A stretch of DNA of 64,000 bases from Streptomyces sp. NBC_00510 (GTDB lineage: Bacteria; Actinomycetota; Actinomycetes; Streptomycetales; Streptomycetaceae): NCBI GenBank assembly GCA_036013505.1, contig CP107851.1, positions 8,046,001-8,110,000 on the forward strand. The letters run 5' to 3'. The notes below the pieces were generated by a model. It saw only the letters and a list, made by a program, of their open reading frames with translations, did not search any database and was not told the DNA's origin. Below, piece after piece: positions 34,973-44,528 of the stretch; position 1 is the stretch's first letter; the number at the start of each line of letters is the position of its first letter. The position numbers and the translations under genes are program-made.

Positions 34973-36424
34973 CTACTTGACCCCGAGCAACTGTTCGAGC
35001 GGGTCGATCGCGAAGTAGACGACGAAGAGCGCCGACACCGCCCACAGCAGCCAGTGCACCTGACGGGCCTTGCCCAGCACGGCCTTGAGCAGCACGAAGG
35101 CGATGAATCCGGCACCGATGCCGTTGGTGATCGAATACGTGAAGGGCATCACGGCGATCGTCAGGAAGGCCGGGATGGCGATCTCGAAGTCGTCCCAGCC
35201 GATGTTCTTGACCTGGGTCATCATCAGGAAGCCGACCGCGACCAGCGCCGGTGCCGCCGCCTGGAGCGGCACGATCGTCAGCAGCGGGCTCAGGAAGAGC
35301 GCCACCGCGAACAGGCCGCCGGTGACCAGGTTGGCGAAGCCCGTACGCGCCCCCTCGCCGACCCCCGCCGCCGACTCGATGTAGGCGGTGTTCGAGGACG
35401 CGGAGGCCGCGCCGCCCGCGACCGCCGCGGCACCGTCGATGAGCAGGACCCGGCCCAGGTTCGGGACCTTGCCCTCCTCGTCCAGCAGGCCCGCCTCGGC
35501 CGTGATGCCGACGACCGTGCCCATGGTGTCGAAGAAGTCCGACAGGATGAGGGTGAAGACCAGCAGCACCACCGTGATGAAGCTGACCTCGGCGAAGGCG
35601 CCGAAGAGGCTGAAGTGGCCCAGCAGCCCGAAGTCCGGTGCGGCGAACACGTCGTCGGGCACCTTGGGCGTGGTCAGCCCCCAGCTCTTCACGTCCGCGA
35701 CGGCGTCGACCACGATCGCCAGCACCGTCATGGCGACGATGCTGATCAGGATCGCGCCCTTCACCTTCCGGGCCAGCAGGGCGATCGTCAGCAGCACCCC
35801 CAGGCAGAAGACGAGCACCGGCCAGCCCGACAACGCCCCGCCGCCGCCCAGCTGCACGGGGACCGTGGTGTTCGCGGCGTCCGGGATGCGGCTGACGAAG
35901 CCGGCGTCCACGAAGCCGATGAAGGCGATGAACAGGCCGATGCCCACGCTGATCGCCTGCTTCAACGCCTGGGGTATCGCGTGCATCACCGCCTCGCGGA
36001 GCCCGGTCACCACCAGGACGCAGATGACCAGGCCCTCGATGACGATCAGGCCCATCGCGTCGTCCCAGCTCATCATGGGCGCGATCTGGAAGGCGACCAC
36101 CGCGTTGAGGCCGAGGCCCGCCGCGATGGCCAGCGGCAGGTTGCCGCCGACGCCCATGACGATCGTCATGACCGCCGCCACCAGCGCGGTGGCGGTGACC
36201 AGTTGACCTGTCGACAGGACGTGGCCGAACTTGTCCTTCGCGCTCCCCAGGATGATCGGGTTCAGCACGAGGATGTAGGCCATCGTGAAGAACGTGGCGA
36301 AACCGCCGCGGACTTCGCGGCCGAAGGTCGACCCGCGCTCCCCGATGCGGAAGTAGCGGTCCAGTGCGTTGTGCGGTGGTGGTGGCGGAGAGCCCTTCGC
36401 CACGTCGGTGGCCTGAGCGGACAT
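34973..36424 (-). CDS. NCS2-family purine (guanine/hypoxanthine) permease
   Basis: A 483-residue AzgA-like NCS2 permease with 12-14 membrane segments: TFGREVRGGFATFFTMAYIL near residue 35, NPIILG, GLGLNAVVAF near 110, the helix VLLVFTLILSDFFDTMGTVV near 295, and SSNTAYIESAAGVGEGARTG near 345, the substrate-site signature of this branch. It imports guanine, hypoxanthine or adenine with protons. The ATG at 36424 follows GAGGAG. It is divergent from the ECF41 sigma gene across 203 bases. No purine riboswitch is recognisable. Confidence 0.93.
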   Translation of the reverse strand: MSAQATDVAKGSPPPPPHNALDRYFRIGERGSTFGREVRGGFATFFTMAYILVLNPIILGSAKDKFGHVLSTGQLVTATALVAAVMTIVMGVGGNLPLAIAAGLGLNAVVAFQIAPMMSWDDAMGLIVIEGLVICVLVVTGLREAVMHAIPQALKQAISVGIGLFIAFIGFVDAGFVSRIPDAANTTVPVQLGGGGALSGWPVLVFCLGVLLTIALLARKVKGAILISIVAMTVLAIVVDAVADVKSWGLTTPKVPDDVFAAPDFGLLGHFSLFGAFAEVSFITVVLLVFTLILSDFFDTMGTVVGITAEAGLLDEEGKVPNLGRVLLIDGAAAVAGGAASASSNTAYIESAAGVGEGARTGFANLVTGGLFAVALFLSPLLTIVPLQAAAPALVAVGFLMMTQVKNIGWDDFEIAIPAFLTIAVMPFTYSITNGIGAGFIAFVLLKAVLGKARQVHWLLWAVSALFVVYFAIDPLEQLLGVK

Positions 36425-36627
36425 GGTGCTCCTCGGGGTCGGTACGGCAACCGGGTAAACCTGCTGGAGGCTGGGGGGATTGTGTACGCCGGAACGTCCG
36501 CTCGGGTTTTGAATCCGTTTCCTTGTGTTAACGAATCGGCACCGCTCGGCGCCCCACCCGGACTCCGGCGTCGAAACCGGCGCGCAGCGGCGTCCCGCCT
36601 GGACATGCCCGCCCGCCGTCCGGTGGG

Positions 36628-37554
36628 ATGGGGACCGTGGGCGACCAGGACAGCGCGGCGGAGGTCTTCGAGCGGCACCGGCCCCTGCTCACGGGGGTCG
36701 CGTACCGCATGCTCGGCCGCTTCGCCGACGCCGAGGACGTCGTGCAGGAGGCCTGGCCGCGCTGGGCCGCCGCCGACCGTGCGACCGTACGCGACCCGCG
36801 GGCCTTCCTGGTGACCGCCACGACCCGGCTCGCCATCGACCGCCTGCGGCACCTGCGGTCGCGCCGCGAGTCCTACCCCGGTCCCTGGCTCCCCGAGCCC
36901 GTCGCCACCGACTTCGAGCACACCGTGCCCGACGCCGCCGAACGCGTCGTCCTCGCCGAGTCCGTCTCGCTCGCGGTCCTCGTCCTGCTGGAGTCGCTCT
37001 CCCCGTTGGAGCGCGCCGTGTTCGTGCTGCGCGAGGCCTTCGCGTTCCCGTACGCGCAGATCGCCGCGGTCCTCGACCGGACCGAGCCCGCGGTACGCCA
37101 GCTCGCCGGCCGCGCCCGCCGCCACGTCGAGGACAAGCGCCCCCGCTACGACGCCGACCCCGCCGAGACCGCCCGGGTCACCGAGCGCTTCCTCGCCGCC
37201 GCGGTGGGCGGTGACCTCCAGGGACTGCTCGCCCTGCTCGCCCCCGACGTGCGCCTCCTCGGCGACGGCGGCGGCGTGCAACGCGCCCCGCTCCGGGTCA
37301 TCGAGACCGCCGGCAAGGTCGGCCGCTTCCTGCACGCCATCGCGCCCACCCCGATCGCCGAACCCGCCTTCGCCTTCCGCGAGGTGAACGGCGTCCCGTC
37401 GATCGTCGTCACCTCGCGCGGCCGCCCCCACACCGTGTTCAGCCTGGAGGTCACCGACGGCCTCGTCTCCACGGTCTACCTGCTCACCAACCCCGGCAAG
37501 CTCACCGGTGTCGCCACCCCGGCCCCCGCCCTCCGCGACACGGGCACGGCCTGA
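36628..37554 (+). CDS. ECF41-type sigma factor with SnoaL-like C-terminal domain
   Basis: A 308-residue sigma-70-family factor of the ECF41/SigJ group. Region 2 (LTGVAYRMLGRFADAEDVV, QEAWPRWAA) and region 4 (LSPLERAVFVLREAFAFPY, VRQLAGRARRHV) bind core polymerase and promoter. The C-terminal SnoaL-like domain carries the group's DGGG motif near 212 and a variant TNPGKL near 286, where NPDKL is usual; this domain modulates activity in place of an anti-sigma factor. ATG 36628 is used; GTG 36637 has a better-placed GGGATGGGG. The carboxymuconolactone-decarboxylase or oxidoreductase partner normally beside ECF41 genes is absent. Confidence 0.92.
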   Translation: MGTVGDQDSAAEVFERHRPLLTGVAYRMLGRFADAEDVVQEAWPRWAAADRATVRDPRAFLVTATTRLAIDRLRHLRSRRESYPGPWLPEPVATDFEHTVPDAAERVVLAESVSLAVLVLLESLSPLERAVFVLREAFAFPYAQIAAVLDRTEPAVRQLAGRARRHVEDKRPRYDADPAETARVTERFLAAAVGGDLQGLLALLAPDVRLLGDGGGVQRAPLRVIETAGKVGRFLHAIAPTPIAEPAFAFREVNGVPSIVVTSRGRPHTVFSLEVTDGLVSTVYLLTNPGKLTGVATPAPALRDTGTA

Positions 37555-37741
37555 CCGCCGTGGCGCACGGGACGGCCGCCCTCCGGCCCTGGGGCAGCAG
37601 AAAGTAATGCGGGGGTCGAGAACACCAAGCCCACCTCCCCACGGACTTCCTGCCGAGGCACTCCGACAGGCGGTTCGACGCCGTCGGTTAGGGTGCCCCG
37701 GGGGCGGGGGCACCACGAGCGACGCGAGGCGGGGAGCGGCT

Positions 37742-39583
37742 GTGCACGATCATCCGGAGGGCCACGAGGGCGGGGCGCGCCTGGAGGCGGAGGGCGAAGT
37801 GGCCACGGCGCGCATCGCGCTGGCCGGGGGCGACCTCGAGCACGCCGCCCGGCACTTGGAGGACGCGCTGGCGCGTGACCCCGCACTCCCCGAGACCCAC
37901 GAGGCCATGGCCGAGTTCGCCGCGCGCGTCGGGGGCGCGGAGGCGGCGCTGACGTACTTCGCCCCCGAGGAACGGGCGTTCATCGGCACCGTGGCCGCGC
38001 GCGGCCACCTCTGCGCGGTCGCGGGCCACTGGGACGAGGCCGTCGGCCTGCTCGCCCAGTGCGCCGGGCACGAGCCGCAGCGGCCCTGGCTGGAGGTCGC
38101 GTGGCTGCGCCGCCCCGACATCGCGGAGCTCGTCGCGCCGGACACGGTGGCCCGGGCGGCCGCGCGCGTCGCGCCGCAACTGCCCGACCCGGTGGAGGAG
38201 GAGCGGCGCGGCCCGCTGCTGCCGCTGCTCGACCTGGTCCGCGCGAGTGCCGCGCGCCACCCCGACCACACGATGCTGCTCTGGTGCGGTTCCACGCTCG
38301 CCCGCCGCATGGGCGGCTCCGAGGAGGCCGTGGGCTGGGCACGGCGCTCGTACGAGCTCGAACCCTCCCACCCCGCCGCGGTGATGCTCGGCTACGCGCT
38401 GCGCAGCGCCGGCCGCCCCGAGGAGGCGCTGGAGGTCTGGCAGGTCGAGGTCGCCCGCGACCCCTGCGACCTCGACCTGTACGTCGACGTCGCCGAGTTG
38501 CTGGGGTCGCTCGGCCGTCCCGCCGAGGGCGTGGCGTGGGCCGAGCGGGCGCTGGCCGCCGACCCCTCGCACCCCAAGGCGGGACCCGCGGCGCACGCGC
38601 TGCGCCACGCGGTCCAGCCGGACCTGCGGCACCTGGTGGCCCTCGCCGACCATCTGCGGGCCGAACCCGGACACGGCTACGCCGCGGACCTGCTCGGTCG
38701 GCTGAGCCAGGGGACGCCGTGGCTGAACTGGATACCCGGCGGCAACGAGGCCGTGGTCAGCCTGCTGCACCAGGCGCTCGGGCAGTCCGTGCCCGCGGAC
38801 GCCGGACTGACGCTCACCGTCTCCGCCCTGGAACCACCGAGCGCGCTGCTCGCGCTGCGCGCCGCCTATCCGAACGCGGTCACCGAGATCCAGTCCGTGC
38901 CCGAGCCGGACCTGCGGACCGCCCCGCGCCCCGTAGAGGTCGCGCTCTGGGCCTACGAGGGCACGACCGCGCGGCCCGCCGTCCGTCCGCCCTCCCCGGA
39001 GGCGGCCGAAGCGGTGCGCCGCCTGGCCTGGCACGGCTGGCCGCACCTGGTCGCCGCCTACGACGACGCGGTGGCGCTCTCCGGGCTCGACGCCGAGGAC
39101 CTGCTCGGCGTGCTCGTCCATCCGCCGGCCCCGCGCGAGGACGAGCTGGGCCGCGCGCTCGCCGCCCAGGCCCCCGACCTGTGGATACGGTGCGTGCAGG
39201 TGTGGGCGTGCCTGGGTCTGGCGCACCACCGCAGCGACGAGCCCTGGGCCGTCTCGCGGCGCCGTGCGCTCCTCGTGGACGTGCTGGACAACGCCGAGGA
39301 CTGGGTGTGCGAGGCGGCCGCGCTCGCGATCGTCGCGACCGCCTGGACCGACCCCGCCGTGCGCAAGGACGCGGCCGAACTCGTCGGCCGCCGCCTGCTG
39401 GACGCACTGGAGGCGAGGCGGACCCGCGTCGTCACCCTGACCTGGTCGCTGTGCCACCTCGCCCTCGCCACCCCGGAGCTGATCCCGCAGGTCGCCGCTC
39501 TCGCCACCGACGTGCTGCGCACGATCGACGCGGAGGACGTCGGCGGGGCCGCGGAGACCGGGGAGGCGGCCGGCCGGGAGTAG
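37742..39583 (+). CDS. TPR-containing hypothetical protein
   Basis: A 613-residue cytoplasmic protein. The N-terminal 350 residues contain TPR-like helix pairs (LAGGDLEHAARHLEDALARD; SLGRPAEGVAWAERALAADP), and the C-terminal part is helical with no catalytic motif I recognise, including a HEAT-like stretch near residues 500-590. GTG 37742 has GGGGAG six bases upstream; the longer frame starting at 37508 overlaps the sigma gene and is unlikely. It follows the sigma-factor gene in the same direction after 187 bases. Its role is unknown. Confidence 0.8.
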   Translation: MHDHPEGHEGGARLEAEGEVATARIALAGGDLEHAARHLEDALARDPALPETHEAMAEFAARVGGAEAALTYFAPEERAFIGTVAARGHLCAVAGHWDEAVGLLAQCAGHEPQRPWLEVAWLRRPDIAELVAPDTVARAAARVAPQLPDPVEEERRGPLLPLLDLVRASAARHPDHTMLLWCGSTLARRMGGSEEAVGWARRSYELEPSHPAAVMLGYALRSAGRPEEALEVWQVEVARDPCDLDLYVDVAELLGSLGRPAEGVAWAERALAADPSHPKAGPAAHALRHAVQPDLRHLVALADHLRAEPGHGYAADLLGRLSQGTPWLNWIPGGNEAVVSLLHQALGQSVPADAGLTLTVSALEPPSALLALRAAYPNAVTEIQSVPEPDLRTAPRPVEVALWAYEGTTARPAVRPPSPEAAEAVRRLAWHGWPHLVAAYDDAVALSGLDAEDLLGVLVHPPAPREDELGRALAAQAPDLWIRCVQVWACLGLAHHRSDEPWAVSRRRALLVDVLDNAEDWVCEAAALAIVATAWTDPAVRKDAAELVGRRLLDALEARRTRVVTLTWSLCHLALATPELIPQVAALATDVLRTIDAEDVGGAAETGEAAGRE

Positions 39584-39599
39584 CGGGCGGCGACGCCCG

Positions 39600-40346
39600 C
39601 TACAGGCCGCCGGCGACGCGCAGCACCGCGCCCGTGGTGTATGAGGCGTCCGGCGACATCAGCCACGCCACCGCGCCGGCGACCTCGTCCGGCTCACCGG
39701 GCCGCCGCATGGGCACGCGGTCCGGATTGCGCCAGGGCCGCTCGGGGTCGCCCATCGCGGCGTGGATGTCGGTCACGATCATGCCGGGCTGGACGGAGTT
39801 GACGCGCACGCCATCCGGGGCGAGCTCCTTGGCGAGGCCCACGGTCAGCGCGTCGACCGCCGCCTTGCTGGCGGCGTAGTGCACGTACTCCCCGGGGCCG
39901 CCGAGCGTCGCGGCACCGGAGGAGATGTTGACGATCGCGCCGCCCTGGCCGCCGTACCGGGTGGACATCCCCAGCGCCGCGCGGCGGGCGCACATGATCG
40001 CGCCCATCACGTTGACGTCGATCACCCGGCGCATGACCTCGACCGGGGTCTCGGTGAACCGGCCCAGCGGCCCGGTGACGCCCGCGTTGTTGACCAGCCC
40101 GGTCACCGCGCCGAGCTGTTCGCCCACGGTGTCGAAGAGCGTGTCCACCTGTCCGGCGTCGCTGGTGTCGACGCGCACCACGACGCAGCGGGCGCCCGCG
40201 TCCCGGACCTTGCGGGCGACGTCCTCGGCGGCGCCGGCGTCCTTCTCGTAACCGATGCCGACGGCGTGCCCCTCGCGGGCCAGCCGCAGGGCGACCGCCG
40301 CGCCGATGCCGCGGCCGCCTCCGGTGACCACCGTGACCGGACCCAT
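39600..40346 (-). CDS. SDR-family oxidoreductase
   Basis: A 248-residue classical short-chain dehydrogenase/reductase. The cofactor loop TGGGRGIG is at residues 8-15, NNAG near 90, a Ser near 140 (NISSGAA) and YAASK near 157 for catalysis, and the C-terminal DASYTTGAVLRVAGGL is typical of FabG-like 3-oxoacyl reductases and related dehydrogenases. No Arg or Asp selector gives a safe NAD/NADP call. ATG 40346 follows GAGGGAG. It is convergent with the TPR gene and divergent from the GntR gene. The substrate is unknown. Confidence 0.91.
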   Translation of the reverse strand: MGPVTVVTGGGRGIGAAVALRLAREGHAVGIGYEKDAGAAEDVARKVRDAGARCVVVRVDTSDAGQVDTLFDTVGEQLGAVTGLVNNAGVTGPLGRFTETPVEVMRRVIDVNVMGAIMCARRAALGMSTRYGGQGGAIVNISSGAATLGGPGEYVHYAASKAAVDALTVGLAKELAPDGVRVNSVQPGMIVTDIHAAMGDPERPWRNPDRVPMRRPGEPDEVAGAVAWLMSPDASYTTGAVLRVAGGL

Positions 40347-40478
40347 GCCAGCTCCCTCATTCGACGTGATCACGAACGCTACCAGCGCGCGAACGCCCCA
40401 TGACGGGCCCGTGACGGGCGCGAACACCTCGTGAACAGCGCGCGGCCGTGCCCGCCGGACGCGGCCGGGCCCCTGAGT

Positions 40479-40514
40479 ATTGGTCTTGACCAAGTCGGAG
40501 GGCAGCTCTATCGT
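40479..40514 (+). promoter_or_regulatory. dre-like operator overlapping the GntR-gene promoter
   Basis: TGGTCTTGACCA (40481-40492) differs from the DasR consensus core TGGTCTAGACCA at one central base. Its right half is the -35 hexamer TTGACC (40486-40491), followed 17 bases later by the -10 TATCGT (40509-40514). A short palindrome CTTTAATAAAG lies at 40534-40544 in the leader. A DasR-like repressor bound here would block polymerase. Confidence 0.6.
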
Positions 40515-40606
40515 CGCCTAGTAGTGCAAGAACCTTTAATAAAGAGCCGTTCGGAAACAAGGCTGAACAAACCCCGGACGGCGTCAGGCCGATTGCGGAG
40601 GACAGG

Positions 40607-41371
40607 GTGGGGACCACGCAGCTCGAGACCGTGCCGGAGCCCAAGTACTGGCACCTCAAGACCGTCCTCATCGACGCCCTCGACTCCGAGTTCGCGGTCG
40701 GTGAGATCCTGCCCAACGAGCGTGAGCTCGCCGCCCGTTTCGGTGTCGCCCGGGCGACCCTGCGCCAGGCCCTGGAGCAGTTGGAGCTGGAGGGCCGCCT
40801 GCAGCGCCGCCGCGGTGTCGGCACCACGGTCGCCCCGCCGCGTGTGGGCGTCTCGGTGGGCCCGTCGAGCGGCAGCTGGCCCGGCGCCGCGGGTGACGCG
40901 TGGCGGACCGTGGGGTGCGTCGAGGCCGTCGCCCCCGCAGCGGTCGCCGAGGTGCTCGGCACCGACGCCGACGAGGCGGTGCACACCGTCCGACGGGTCC
41001 GCGCGATGGGCGGCCAGTCCGTCGCCACCGAACTGCTCTACGTCCCCCGGGCCTCCGTCCCCGGCCTCGCCGGCGACCTGACGCCGACCGGCCACGCCCC
41101 CGCAGTCCTGCGGGAGTTGCACGGCCTCGGGCTCGACGGCGACGACCGGGCCGTGGAGCTGGGCTCGGCCCGCGCCGAGGACGCCAAGCAGCTCGACCGG
41201 CTGCCCGGCGCACCCGTGCTGGTCGTCACCACCCGTTACTTCAGCGGGGGGCGCGTCGCGGCCGTGGCCGTCGCCACCTACCGCGCCGACACCTGCCGGC
41301 TGACCTTCGGCGACAGCGGCGCGATGGAGATCACCCACCACGGCCAGGAGCGGCACGCCGCCGCGTCGTGA
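40607..41371 (+). CDS. GntR-family (HutC/DasR-like) transcriptional regulator
   Basis: A 254-residue regulator with an N-terminal winged helix-turn-helix (LPNERELAARFGVARATLRQ; EGRLQRRRGVGTTVAPP) and a C-terminal UTRA-type effector domain, which in DasR binds amino-sugar phosphates. Its recognition helix resembles that of DasR, and a dre-like palindrome lies in its own promoter, so it is likely autoregulated or under DasR control (inference). GTG 40607 is the first start after the promoter. The next gene on the other strand is a secreted S33-type hydrolase, a possible target. Confidence 0.9.
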   Translation: MGTTQLETVPEPKYWHLKTVLIDALDSEFAVGEILPNERELAARFGVARATLRQALEQLELEGRLQRRRGVGTTVAPPRVGVSVGPSSGSWPGAAGDAWRTVGCVEAVAPAAVAEVLGTDADEAVHTVRRVRAMGGQSVATELLYVPRASVPGLAGDLTPTGHAPAVLRELHGLGLDGDDRAVELGSARAEDAKQLDRLPGAPVLVVTTRYFSGGRVAAVAVATYRADTCRLTFGDSGAMEITHHGQERHAAAS

Positions 41372-41408
41372 ACCCGGCTCCGCCGTCCGTCCCGTCCGGT
41401 CCGTCCGG

Positions 41409-43031
41409 TCAGTAGAAGCGGCCCGTGTTGGCGTCCTCGGCGCCATCACGGCCGGAGGGCACGGGCAGCGGGTGCCCGGAGCAGCGGACGTCCCGGTCCC
41501 CGGCGGCGCCGGAGACCAGGTAGCGGTCGACGCGCGCGGTGACGCACTCGTTCCAGAAGCTGATCAGGCCGTGGGAGCCCCGCCCCTCCTCGGTGATCAT
41601 CCGGGAGCCCGGCAGCCTGCGGTGCAGTTCGACCGCGCCCTCGTACGGTGTGGCCGCGTCCCGCTCCGACTGGACGATCAGCACCGGCGGCAGCCCCGAC
41701 CCGGGGCGCGCCCCGACGTCCACCGCCCGCCCGCCCTGGACCGGCCACGAGGCGCAGGGCAGGTTCAGCCAGGCGTTCGCCCAGGTCTCGAAGGGACGCT
41801 GGCGCGCGACCCGTGAGTTGTCGCGGTCCCACACGCTCCAGTCGCGCGGCCACGCCCCGTCCGAGCACTCCACCGCCAGGTAGACCGCTTCGCTGTTCTC
41901 CTCGTCCTTGGCCTGCCCGGGGTCCGGGGCGGCCGCGGTGACGAGCGGCTCGTCGTCGCCGCGCAGGTAGCGCGAGAGCAGATGGGCGAAGGAGGCCCAG
42001 CGCTGGTCGTAGTAGGCGGCCTGCACCGCCGCCGAGTGCAGTTCGCCGGCGCCCACCTTGCCGGCCGGGCGCTTGCCGAGCATCCGCATCGCCCGGTCGA
42101 AGCTGGCCTGCACGCGCCCGGGTGTCGCGCCGAGGCCGTACACGCGGTCGTGCCCGGCGGCCCAGGCGCGCCAGTCCGCCCAGCGGCGCTCGAAGGCCAC
42201 GTCCTGCGCGAGGTTGGCGCCGTACCAGACACCGCGCGGGTCGGGGTTGACGACGCTGTCCACGACCATGCGGCGCACGTGCGAGGGGAAGAGGGTGGCG
42301 TACACCGCGCCCAGGTACGTCCCGTAGGAGACGCCGTAGTAGTTGAGGCGCGGCTCGCCCAGGGCGGCGCGGATGACGTCGAGGTCCCGTGCCAGGTCCG
42401 CGGTGCGCATGTTCCGCAGCAGCGCGCCGCCCCGCGCACCGCAGTTCTCGGCCGTGCGCCGGGCCTCCGCGCGCTTGGCGGCCTTCACCGCGGCGGTGGG
42501 CACCCGCGGATCGGGGCCGGGGGAGCGCTGGTGGCCGGCCGGGTCCTGGCAGGACAGCGGCGCGGAGTGGCCGACCCCGCGGGGGTCGAAGCCCACCAGG
42601 TCGTACGTCCTGGCCGCGGTCTCCCAGACCTTGCGGGTGACCGCGCCCACGCCGGGCCGGCCCACCGCGGGGAACCACAGCCCCGACGACCCGGGGCCGC
42701 CCGGGTTGAACACCAGGGCACCCTGGCGCACCGAGGCCGGGCCCGCCGCGCGCAGGCGGCTCACCAGCAGGCCGATCGTCGCACCGCCCGGCTCCGCGTA
42801 GTCCACGGGCACCCGGACGGTGCCGCACTGCACGGGCGCCTTGAGCCCGCTGTCCGCCGGGCACGCCCCGAAGACGATCCCGGTGGCCCCGGCCGCCCGG
42901 GCCGCGACCGTGGCCCCCGCCATCCGCAACTGCTCGGCGACCAGGGGATCCGGGGAGTGCCCGGCGGCCGGGGCGGTCGCCGCGCCGGCCGCCAGCACCA
43001 AGGACACTGCCAGGACCACTGCTCGCCGCAC
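41409..43031 (-). CDS. secreted S33-family alpha/beta hydrolase (tripeptidyl aminopeptidase type)
   Basis: A 540-residue exported serine peptidase/hydrolase of the S33 family, the type represented by Streptomyces tripeptidyl aminopeptidases. It has an N-terminal hydrophobic signal (AVVLAVSLVLAAGAATA), an oxyanion loop FNPGGPGSSG, the nucleophile elbow GVSYGTYLG near residue 234, the acid in QSERDAATP and the catalytic His in GRGSHGLI. Conserved cysteines CGTVRVP and NLPCASWP support the extracellular location. GTG 43031 is the start at the signal peptide. It is convergent with the GntR gene at 37 bases. Confidence 0.91.
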   Translation of the reverse strand: MRRAVVLAVSLVLAAGAATAPAAGHSPDPLVAEQLRMAGATVAARAAGATGIVFGACPADSGLKAPVQCGTVRVPVDYAEPGGATIGLLVSRLRAAGPASVRQGALVFNPGGPGSSGLWFPAVGRPGVGAVTRKVWETAARTYDLVGFDPRGVGHSAPLSCQDPAGHQRSPGPDPRVPTAAVKAAKRAEARRTAENCGARGGALLRNMRTADLARDLDVIRAALGEPRLNYYGVSYGTYLGAVYATLFPSHVRRMVVDSVVNPDPRGVWYGANLAQDVAFERRWADWRAWAAGHDRVYGLGATPGRVQASFDRAMRMLGKRPAGKVGAGELHSAAVQAAYYDQRWASFAHLLSRYLRGDDEPLVTAAAPDPGQAKDEENSEAVYLAVECSDGAWPRDWSVWDRDNSRVARQRPFETWANAWLNLPCASWPVQGGRAVDVGARPGSGLPPVLIVQSERDAATPYEGAVELHRRLPGSRMITEEGRGSHGLISFWNECVTARVDRYLVSGAAGDRDVRCSGHPLPVPSGRDGAEDANTGRFY

Positions 43032-43242
43032 GAGGGACGCCCTTTCGCCGGCCGCGCCCGCCGGCGCGGCACGCTCGCCGATGCGACGGATCGTCGGCTG
43101 GTCGGACAAACCGGCCAAGCAGACAGGCCGGTGAGCCGCGGAATTTCGCCCGTATTGCCCTGGCCGGTGGTCCGAGTGGCCGGCGGTGGGGCCGGCCGGT
43201 GGTGGTGCGGTCGGGTGATGCGGCCCGGCGCGCGTCGCGCGC

Positions 43243-44400
43243 TCAGCGACCGAGCAGCGAGGTCCTGGCCACCGCGAACAACTGCTCCTCGACGTGGTCC
43301 AGCGCCAGTCGCAGTGCCCCCGTGGCCACCGCCTCGTGCCCCAGCGCCGACAGCGCCACCTCCGGCGGCCGCAGGCAGTAGCGCGCCAACTCCGTGCGAA
43401 GCGGCTCCAGTACGCCGTCGAGTCCGGCCGCCCAGCCGCCGATCACCACCAGTTCCGGGTCTATCGCCTGCACCAGCGCCGCCACGTCGTGCACCAGGCG
43501 CTGCAGGAACCGGTCGAAGGCCTCCCGCGCCTGGACGTCGCCCGACCTCGCGAGCGCGAACACCTCGGCCACCGCGGACTCGTCCAGCGGGTGCAGCGGT
43601 GTCCCCGTCGTGGACAGCAGCCGTTCCGGCCGGGCCTCCCGCCCCAGCAGGTGCAGCGCCCCGATCTCGCCCGCCGCCCCGCCGAAGCCGCGGTGCAGCC
43701 GGCCCCCGATCAGCGACCCTGCTCCGGGGCTCAGCCCCGCCAGCACGAACACCACGTCGTCGGTGCCGACCGCCGCGCCCTTCCAGTGCTCGGCGACGGC
43801 GGCGGCGTTCGCGTCGTTCTCCACCAGGACGGGGCAGCGGAACGACCGGCGCAGCCGCTCGCCCAGCGGCAGCCCCGTCCAGCCGGGCAGCGCCGTGCTC
43901 AGCCGGACCGCGCCGTCGGTCTCCACGATCCCCGGGCTGCCCACGCCGACCGCCCACAGGGTGCTGCGGGCCACGCCGGCCTTGCGCAGCAGCTCGGCGA
44001 CGGTGCCGCGGACCCGCTCCAGGCGCTCCTCGGCCGGCAACGTGTCGGCGACGTCGTGCGCCAGCGACCCCAGGACGCGACCGCTGAGGTCCGACAGCAG
44101 CGTCCGGATCTCCCGGGCCCCGATCTCCACGCCCAGCAGGTGCCCCGCCTCCGCGTGGAAGCGGAACCTGCGCGCGGGACGGCCCTGCTTGCGCGCGTCA
44201 CCGGGCTCCTGCGGCGCCTCCACCACCAGGCCCGACTCCGTCAGGCCCTCGATCACGCCCTCGACGGTCGGCCGTGACAGCCCCGTCGTCTGCACCAGTT
44301 CGGTCAGGCTCACGGCGGGCTCGCCGCGCAGCGCATGGAGCACCACCGCGGAATTGATCCGCCGGAGCAGGGACGGGTCCCCGCCGGTGAGCCGCCCCAA
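43243..44400 (-). CDS. ROK-family transcriptional regulator
   Basis: A 385-residue repressor/ORF/kinase protein. An N-terminal winged helix-turn-helix (LTELVQTTGLSRPTVEGVIE, about residues 33-52) precedes a sugar-kinase-like core with LGVEIGAREIRTLL (ATP loop), VGSPGIV near 150, VENDANAAAVAEH near 200 and a changed zinc-site region AGEIGALHLL near 245; the usual GHM(...)CxCG Cys cluster is not seen. Such proteins sense a sugar and repress uptake genes. The TTG at 44400 has a strong GGGAGG box. It is adjacent to the GntR/S33 pair. Its targets are unknown. Confidence 0.9.
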   Translation of the reverse strand: MGRLTGGDPSLLRRINSAVVLHALRGEPAVSLTELVQTTGLSRPTVEGVIEGLTESGLVVEAPQEPGDARKQGRPARRFRFHAEAGHLLGVEIGAREIRTLLSDLSGRVLGSLAHDVADTLPAEERLERVRGTVAELLRKAGVARSTLWAVGVGSPGIVETDGAVRLSTALPGWTGLPLGERLRRSFRCPVLVENDANAAAVAEHWKGAAVGTDDVVFVLAGLSPGAGSLIGGRLHRGFGGAAGEIGALHLLGREARPERLLSTTGTPLHPLDESAVAEVFALARSGDVQAREAFDRFLQRLVHDVAALVQAIDPELVVIGGWAAGLDGVLEPLRTELARYCLRPPEVALSALGHEAVATGALRLALDHVEEQLFAVARTSLLGR

Positions 44401-44528
44401 CGTACGTCCTCCCAGCTTGCGCGCGTGTTGGCCGGATCGTACCCGTCCCGGCGGCCCGCGGCGAGTAGCTCCGGCACAGGGTTACTGACTCGATGTCAAG
44501 TGTCACAGGCGCGGGGTTTACTGGAGCC

